DNA of 37,068 nt, taken from Deltaproteobacteria bacterium. GTDB taxonomy: Bacteria; Myxococcota_A; UBA9160; JAJDAL01. This document shows positions 33,186 to 37,068 of this stretch, piece by piece. Where the stretch lies: assembly GCA_029261875.1 (NCBI GenBank), contig JAJDAL010000029.1, positions 1-37,068 on the forward strand. Reading direction: 5' to 3'. The position numbers and the translations under genes are program-made. The notes below the pieces were generated by a model. That model saw nothing but the letters and a program-made list of their open reading frames with translations. It did no database searches and was not told the DNA's origin. Positions within the stretch are counted from its first letter, which is position 1. Each line of letters starts with the position of its first letter.

Positions 33186-33764
33186 CTAGGCTTCGACCTC
33201 GAGAATCGAGCCTGCCACCGCCGGATCGACTTTCGTCACCGGGGCGTTCTCGCCAGCCTTGCTCTGCACCGCCGGGTGCAGCGCGAGTTCGGCGAGCGCG
33301 TTATCGGCTCGATCTTCGACCGCAGACGCTTCATCAACGTCTTTCTCGTCAACGGAGGGAGCCGCTTGCTCAGACCGCTCGACCAGATCGCCTTTGGCAC
33401 CCTTTTCGGCCACGTTCTGCGCCGTACCCACCGGTGCCGGTTGCGGAGCCGCTGCGTTCCCCTCGATGGGGACCTCGCGGACCGGAACCAACGGAGCCGG
33501 AAGCTCGGGACCCGGGGTCGGATATTCGACCGGCGGGAACCCAACGCTTTGGGACGTTGCATTCAGTCGCTGTCGTTCCTGCTGAGAGGCGTCGCGAGAC
33601 GTGTCTTCCTCGCGCTTTCCTTCACCGCTTACGTGGTCGGTGTACTGTCCGAGGACAGCGGAAGCGTTCTGCGGAAGCTCTGCATCGGAAACTACAGAGG
33701 GATTGCCACGAACGGTCGGCTGACTTAGCCGAGCCAGGCTTGTCGAAATATTGGTGACGGACAT
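33186..33764 (-). CDS. Hypothetical low-complexity acidic protein, 192 aa
   Basis: Not recognised. It lacks a signal peptide, membrane helix and cysteines. Composition is rich in Ala, Pro, Glu, Val and Ser (e.g. GFPPVEYPTPGPELPAP, EKDVDEASAVEDRADNALAE), which suggests a largely disordered chain. The N-terminus SVTNISTSLARLSQ resembles the opening of some small motility-associated proteins, but nothing later supports that. The ATG is preceded by GGGAGG 8 bases away, a strong ribosome-binding site, which favours a real gene. It is convergent with cofE. Confidence 0.6.
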   Translation of the reverse strand: MSVTNISTSLARLSQPTVRGNPSVVSDAELPQNASAVLGQYTDHVSGEGKREEDTSRDASQQERQRLNATSQSVGFPPVEYPTPGPELPAPLVPVREVPIEGNAAAPQPAPVGTAQNVAEKGAKGDLVERSEQAAPSVDEKDVDEASAVEDRADNALAELALHPAVQSKAGENAPVTKVDPAVAGSILEVEA

Positions 33765-33974
33765 CCTTTCCGCCTCCCATTTCCTCGCTGTCGGACTTCC
33801 CCCCGGAGTCCGGATTCGAAAACGGGCTCCAAGCCCGCCGGACCAAACAGTATCGCCCGTGCGATCTTCTCTATTCGGTCCCTCTCGAACTTATGAATCG
33901 TCGCGACGGAATCGACCCTTAACCGGATTTTCGCAATCTTTTGGGGTCCGCAAACAGGCAAATTGCGGAAGGAC
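33765..33974 (-). promoter_or_regulatory. Leader/spacer between engB and the 192-aa gene
   Basis: This 210-base gap is AT-richer than its surroundings. On the minus strand TTAAGGGT, 10 bases, GCGACGAT has a loose likeness to sigma28 flagellar promoters; this is weak. A perfect palindrome CGTCGCGACG (33899-33908) overlaps it. A 6-bp inverted repeat (CGGACT/AGTCCG, near 33791-33812) and the terminator-like hairpin listed separately lie between this element and the gene. Confidence 0.3.
33819..33837 (-). terminator. Terminator-like hairpin upstream of the 192-aa gene
   Basis: On the minus strand CGGGCT (33837-33832), loop TGG, AGCCCG (33828-33823), then TTTT. It is a short intrinsic-terminator shape 137 bases past the engB stop and 58 bases before the next ATG. 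It could end the engB transcript or attenuate the downstream gene. Confidence 0.4.
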
Positions 33975-34592
33975 TCAACGCCTTTCCGGAGACTTCGACG
34001 ACTCACCCGCGATCTGATTGCACATCGCTTGCCAGAGTTCTTCGATCCCGAAACCGAGGCGAGCCGAAGTGGGGATGATCAAATTCGCGAACGCGCATTG
34101 GGCGCGCAACTCGCGTACGCGCTTGGCGCGACGCATGTTGGGGAGCTTGTCGGCCTTGGTGAGCGCCAATAGGAGCGGAATCTCCCGCTCTTTCATCCAA
34201 TTTGCTAAATCTTCTTCTTGATCCGTTACGTCGCGCCGCAAGTCCTGTAACAACACCGCACCCCGCAACGATTCGCGATTCTGCAGATACGCTTCGACCA
34301 GCGTCTGCCAGCCCTTGCGCTCGGATTTCGCGACTTTCGCGTGTCCGTAGCCGGGAAAATCCACCAAGCGCAGGTTTCCCTCGCTGCTGCGAACGCGATA
34401 GAAATGCAGCAAGCGGGTTTTACCGGGCGTGCCACTGGTATGGGCCAGCCGTCGACGGTTCACCAACTTGTTGATCAAGCTCGATTTCCCGACATTCGAA
34501 CGACCAAGGATGGCGATCTCGGGCAAATCTGCGGCCGGATATCCCTCGGGGCCGGCCGCCGCGGTTTCATAACTCGCCTCGAGAACGTTCAC
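33975..34592 (-). CDS. engB: Ribosome biogenesis GTP-binding protein EngB (YsxC/YihA)
   Basis: Essential GTPase for assembly of the large ribosomal subunit and cell division; 205 aa. The G motifs are G1 ILGRSNVGKSSLIN, G2 region TSGTPGKTRLLHFY, G3 VDFPGYGHAKV, G4 ALTKADKL and G5 IPTSARLGFGI, all intact, with the EngB-typical LQDLRRDVTDQEEDLANWM. The GTG start overlaps the aminotransferase stop (GTGA). The pairing with an aminotransferase is likely positional only. Confidence 0.96.
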   Translation of the reverse strand: MNVLEASYETAAAGPEGYPAADLPEIAILGRSNVGKSSLINKLVNRRRLAHTSGTPGKTRLLHFYRVRSSEGNLRLVDFPGYGHAKVAKSERKGWQTLVEAYLQNRESLRGAVLLQDLRRDVTDQEEDLANWMKEREIPLLLALTKADKLPNMRRAKRVRELRAQCAFANLIIPTSARLGFGIEELWQAMCNQIAGESSKSPERR

Positions 34593-35743
34593 GACAACTC
34601 CGGCAGGGCGCGCCCGATCCGCTCCAACGCTTCGTCGATGGTGGCATCGGCCGCCGTGCAGGAGAAGCGCAACCAGCCCTCCCCGGCGGTGCCGAAGTCG
34701 ATGCCGGGCGTCACCGCGACCTGGGCGGTTTCGAGCAAGCGGTTCGCCAAGGCGCGGGAGTCGCGGCTCAGAAAACGCGCGTCCGCAAAAACGTAGAACG
34801 CGCCGCGGGGAAGACTCGGCACACCGAAACCCAGAGAACGAAGCCCCTCCCCCAGGCGTCGGCGACGGCCATCGAACGCCCGCCGCAGCGTCTCTACGGT
34901 TTCGCCACCCTGTTCGAGCGCCGCGATCCCCGCGTATTGGACGAACTCGTTGGCGGAGATGAAGAGATTCTGCTGCATGATTTGCAGCGGACGCATGGCG
35001 GCCTCGGGCGCGATCACGTATCCCAAGCGAAACCCCGTCATGGCGTAGCGTTTGGAGAACCCGTCCAGTACGAAGGCCCGCTCACTCACTTCCAGTGCCG
35101 ACGTCACGCGGGCGCCGTCGTAGACCAGGCCATCGTAGATCTCGTCCGACAGGATCGGAACATCCAATTCCGCGAGCCCCTTCATCACCTCGGGTTCCTG
35201 AACCGCCCCGGTGGGGTTCGCGGGCGAACAAACCAGAACCGCTCGCGTGCGCGGCGTGATCGCGTGTTTCACGCGGTCGACATCCAACGCGTACCCGGAA
35301 GCCGGGTCCGTCGGCACGAAAACGGGTTCCCCGCCGCAAAATCGAATGAAATTCGGGTAACAAGGGTAATGGGGTGTCCCCACGATGACCTCGTCGCCCG
35401 CATCCACCAACAAGGAGAAAACCAGCAGCATCGCCGACGACGTGCCGTTGGTGACCAGGACGCGTCCCGGGTCCACTTCGACTCCCGTGCGCCGACTCTT
35501 GTCCCGGGCGATCGCACGGCGAAGGGCGTCGAGACCGCGGCTATCGGTGTAGTGGGTTGCGCCGCGGTTGAGGGCCTCCTCGCAAGCGCGCACCGCCGCT
35601 TGCGGCGGCGGAAAGCCCGGTTCTCCGATCTCGAAATGGAGCACCCGCTCCCCTTCGCGTTCCATGGCGAAAGCGCGCTCCATCACCTCCATGGCGAGAA
35701 AGGGTTCGATTTTCGTGACGCGCGCCGCGTAGGCCTCCGGCAT
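34589..35743 (-). CDS. Class I/II pyridoxal-phosphate aminotransferase
   Basis: Fold-type I aminotransferase, aspartate-aminotransferase-like, 384 aa. It shows HFEIGEPGFPPPQAAVRAC, TNGTSSAMLLVFSLLVDAGD, PHYPCYPNFIRFCGG, VCSPANPTGAVQE, LSDEIYDGLVYDG and the PLP lysine in LDGFSKRYAMTGFRLGY; a C-terminal substrate arginine is likely in GWLRFSCT. Substrate specificity (aspartate, aromatic or other) cannot be assigned. ATG 35743 is chosen because family homology begins there (YAARVTKIEPFLAMEVMERA); a longer frame to 35854 runs into the divergent spacer. No clear ribosome-binding site precedes it. It overlaps engB by GTGA. Confidence 0.9.
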   Translation of the reverse strand: MPEAYAARVTKIEPFLAMEVMERAFAMEREGERVLHFEIGEPGFPPPQAAVRACEEALNRGATHYTDSRGLDALRRAIARDKSRRTGVEVDPGRVLVTNGTSSAMLLVFSLLVDAGDEVIVGTPHYPCYPNFIRFCGGEPVFVPTDPASGYALDVDRVKHAITPRTRAVLVCSPANPTGAVQEPEVMKGLAELDVPILSDEIYDGLVYDGARVTSALEVSERAFVLDGFSKRYAMTGFRLGYVIAPEAAMRPLQIMQQNLFISANEFVQYAGIAALEQGGETVETLRRAFDGRRRRLGEGLRSLGFGVPSLPRGAFYVFADARFLSRDSRALANRLLETAQVAVTPGIDFGTAGEGWLRFSCTAADATIDEALERIGRALPELS

Positions 35744-35872
35744 GGAGTCCGAGTAGCCGGAGGGGGCTCGAGTGTCAACTTCACACAAGCGCGCAAGTGG
35801 TTGAAATTGGATATGCTTCCACGCGTCAACCCAAGCCGATCGACAGCCAACCACGGGGGGGTAGCGGGCAGC

Positions 35873-36319
35873 ATGTCGAAGGGTCTCCAGATTTCAATCG
35901 GTGCGATTCTCGTCACCGGGCTTCTCGGCTGGTACGCCGCCACCTCGCTGCAGGGCGAGGGCGCATACCAGTACTACCAGACCCTCGAAGAATTTCGTGC
36001 GGTCGGAGCCGCTGCGGGCGATCGCGTCCGCGTGCACGGCTACGTGAGTGAAGGGACCATCGACCGCGACGTCGATGCGAGACGCGTTCGCTTCGCGGTG
36101 CAGAACGACCCGCCGCACGCAGGTGGGCCCGTCGGCACGACGCTCCCGGTCGTGTATGCAAGCCTCGAAATCCCCGACCTCTTCAAGGACGGGGCCGAAG
36201 TCGTGGTCGAGGGCGAGCTTTTGGGGCGCGGAGACACCGCGGTTTTTCACGCCGACAACGTACTCGCCAAATGTCCCTCGAAGTTCGAAGCAGAGCGCGT
36301 CGAATCCGCACCCTTTTAG
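35873..36319 (+). CDS. ccmE: CcmE cytochrome c haem chaperone, Cys-type
   Basis: Membrane-anchored periplasmic protein that carries haem for System I cytochrome c maturation; 148 aa. An N-terminal helix (ISIGAILVTGLLGWYAATSL) is followed by the OB-fold beta-barrel (DRVRVHGYVSEGTIDRD, RVRFAVQND, LPVVYASLEIPDLFKDGAEV, VVEGELLGRGDTAVFHADNV). The haem-binding site reads LAKCPSKFE: Cys134 replaces the usual His, and the position normally Tyr is Phe138. Cys-x3-Tyr CcmE proteins are known in some sulfate reducers and archaea; the Phe is a further change. It is followed 15 bases later by ccmF. Confidence 0.92.
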   Translation: MSKGLQISIGAILVTGLLGWYAATSLQGEGAYQYYQTLEEFRAVGAAAGDRVRVHGYVSEGTIDRDVDARRVRFAVQNDPPHAGGPVGTTLPVVYASLEIPDLFKDGAEVVVEGELLGRGDTAVFHADNVLAKCPSKFEAERVESAPF

Positions 36320-36334
36320 GAAACGCCACTCATC

Positions 36335-37068
36335 ATGTCTGAGATCGGTCACTTAGCGATTCGATTCGGCCTAGCCTTCGCGCTCCTGGGCTTTGGAGCC
36401 GGGGTCTATGCGGGCGTTCAGAAACGCAACGACTGGGCTCGCCTGGCGGACCGCGCGGTTTGGCTCGTATTCATTTGCGTCAGCACCGCCATGGCGGCGC
36501 TCTTCTACGCGTTCGCCACCCACGATTTCCAGCTCAGTTTCGTCGCCCAGCACTCGGCCCGCAGCATGGCGTTGCAATACCGGCTCGCCGCGCTGTGGGG
36601 CGGCCAATCCGGATCCCTGTTGCTCTGGCTCTGGATGCTCACCGCCTACAGCGCTGCCTGCGTTTTCTTCCACCGCCGCTCGAACCGCAACCTGATGCCC
36701 TGGGTGTGCGCGGTTCTGCTCACCAACGCCATCTTCTTCCTGGTATTGCTCAACTTCGTCACCGACCCCTTCGAAAAGCTGTCGCCGGAACACGTACTGT
36801 CCGACGGCAATGGATTGAATCCGTTGCTTCAGCACCCGGTGATGATGATTCACCCGCTGATGCTCTACACGGGTTTCGTGGGCTTCGCCGTCCCCTTCGC
36901 CTTCGGTTTTGCGGCCCTCATCACCGGGGACCTGGGAAGCAACTGGTTCCGCGTCACCCGCCGCTGGACCTTGGTTCCCTGGTTCTTCCTCGCCATCGGC
37001 ATCATGCTGGGCGGCCGCTGGGCGTACGAAGTCTTGGGGTGGGGGGGCTATTGGGCATGGGACCCCGT
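36335..37068 (+). CDS. ccmF: CcmF haem lyase subunit, N-terminal part (runs off the window)
   Basis: Large inner-membrane protein that attaches haem from CcmE to apocytochrome c; 244 codons are visible and open at the right edge. The start MSEIGHLAIRFGLAFALLG is followed by helices and the conserved YRLAALWGGQSGSLLLWLWM, HPVMMIHPLMLYTGFVGFAV, and GIMLGGRWAYEVLGWGGYWAWDP, which is the tryptophan-rich WWD haem-handling motif. The periplasmic His residues near HPVMMIHP are kept. ATG 36335 is preceded by only a weak ribosome-binding site (AGGAAACG). The neighbour ccmE supports the call. Confidence 0.95.
   Translation, partial: MSEIGHLAIRFGLAFALLGFGAGVYAGVQKRNDWARLADRAVWLVFICVSTAMAALFYAFATHDFQLSFVAQHSARSMALQYRLAALWGGQSGSLLLWLWMLTAYSAACVFFHRRSNRNLMPWVCAVLLTNAIFFLVLLNFVTDPFEKLSPEHVLSDGNGLNPLLQHPVMMIHPLMLYTGFVGFAVPFAFGFAALITGDLGSNWFRVTRRWTLVPWFFLAIGIMLGGRWAYEVLGWGGYWAWDP

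Noticed and set aside
33186..33764. FlaG- or YjfB-type motility protein call for the 192-aa gene
   Set aside because: Only the first dozen residues recall such proteins; length and the rest of the sequence do not fit.
1..37068. Mobile elements, CRISPR arrays, tRNA or rRNA genes
   Set aside because: No transposase or integrase, no terminal or regularly spaced repeats, and no cloverleaf or rRNA-like segment was found by eye on either strand.

Overview
The window is a GC-rich bacterial chromosome segment from a Gram-negative organism. The evidence is FtsEX with an EnvC-type activator, the outer-membrane lipid-asymmetry lipoprotein MlaA, several lipobox lipoproteins, System I cytochrome c maturation genes (ccmE, ccmF) and two proteins with PEP-CTERM sorting tails. 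A Cys-type CcmE, a coenzyme F420 gene trio and secreted proteins of a style I associate with deltaproteobacterial lineages suggest Myxococcota, Desulfobacterota or Binatota-like bacteria; that placement is inference. I see no phage, IS, CRISPR, tRNA or rRNA sequence.

Layout. 150-20968 is one long run of minus-strand genes. Reading with transcription it has three parts. (1) A cell-division, envelope and isoprenoid block: a 104-aa conserved protein, ftsE, ftsX, envC, a C-terminal processing protease, xseA, xseB, ispA, dxs, tlyA. (2) erpA/iscA, iscS, cysC. (3) A TPR lipoprotein, a LolB-like lipoprotein and a five-gene Opp/Dpp/Yej-type peptide ABC transporter, then an unknown 103-aa protein. 21142-26275 is plus strand: mlaA, a PEP-CTERM protein with a structured leader and a strong terminator, a small lipoprotein, two GT-C/PMT-like membrane glycosyltransferase genes, and ogt. 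26272-29934 is minus strand: a secreted 514-aa protein, a lamin-tail PEP-CTERM protein and an Ada-AlkA fusion that meets ogt tail to tail. 30139-33145 is plus strand: a DUF4124 protein then cofD-cofC-cofE. 33186-35743 is minus strand: a disordered hypothetical protein, engB and an aminotransferase. 35873-37068 is plus strand: ccmE and the start of ccmF, which runs off the window.

The most striking feature is how genes are joined. Sixteen same-strand junctions are exact 4-base NTGA overlaps of start and stop codon, and all four bases occur at N. At three of them (ctp/xseA, xseB/ispA, dxs/tlyA) the start codon would be CTG. In each case the conserved N-terminus of the downstream protein lies upstream of the first in-frame ATG, GTG or TTG, so standard gene callers would truncate these proteins. 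This points to termination-coupled initiation with relaxed start-codon choice.

Other items worth attention: a sigma54-like GG-N10-GC element just upstream of the PEP-CTERM/Ada-AlkA gene group; a CcmE whose haem-binding motif is C-P-S-K-F; a predicted hairpin covering the ogt ribosome-binding site; and a solute-binding lipoprotein with an extra C-terminal membrane helix.
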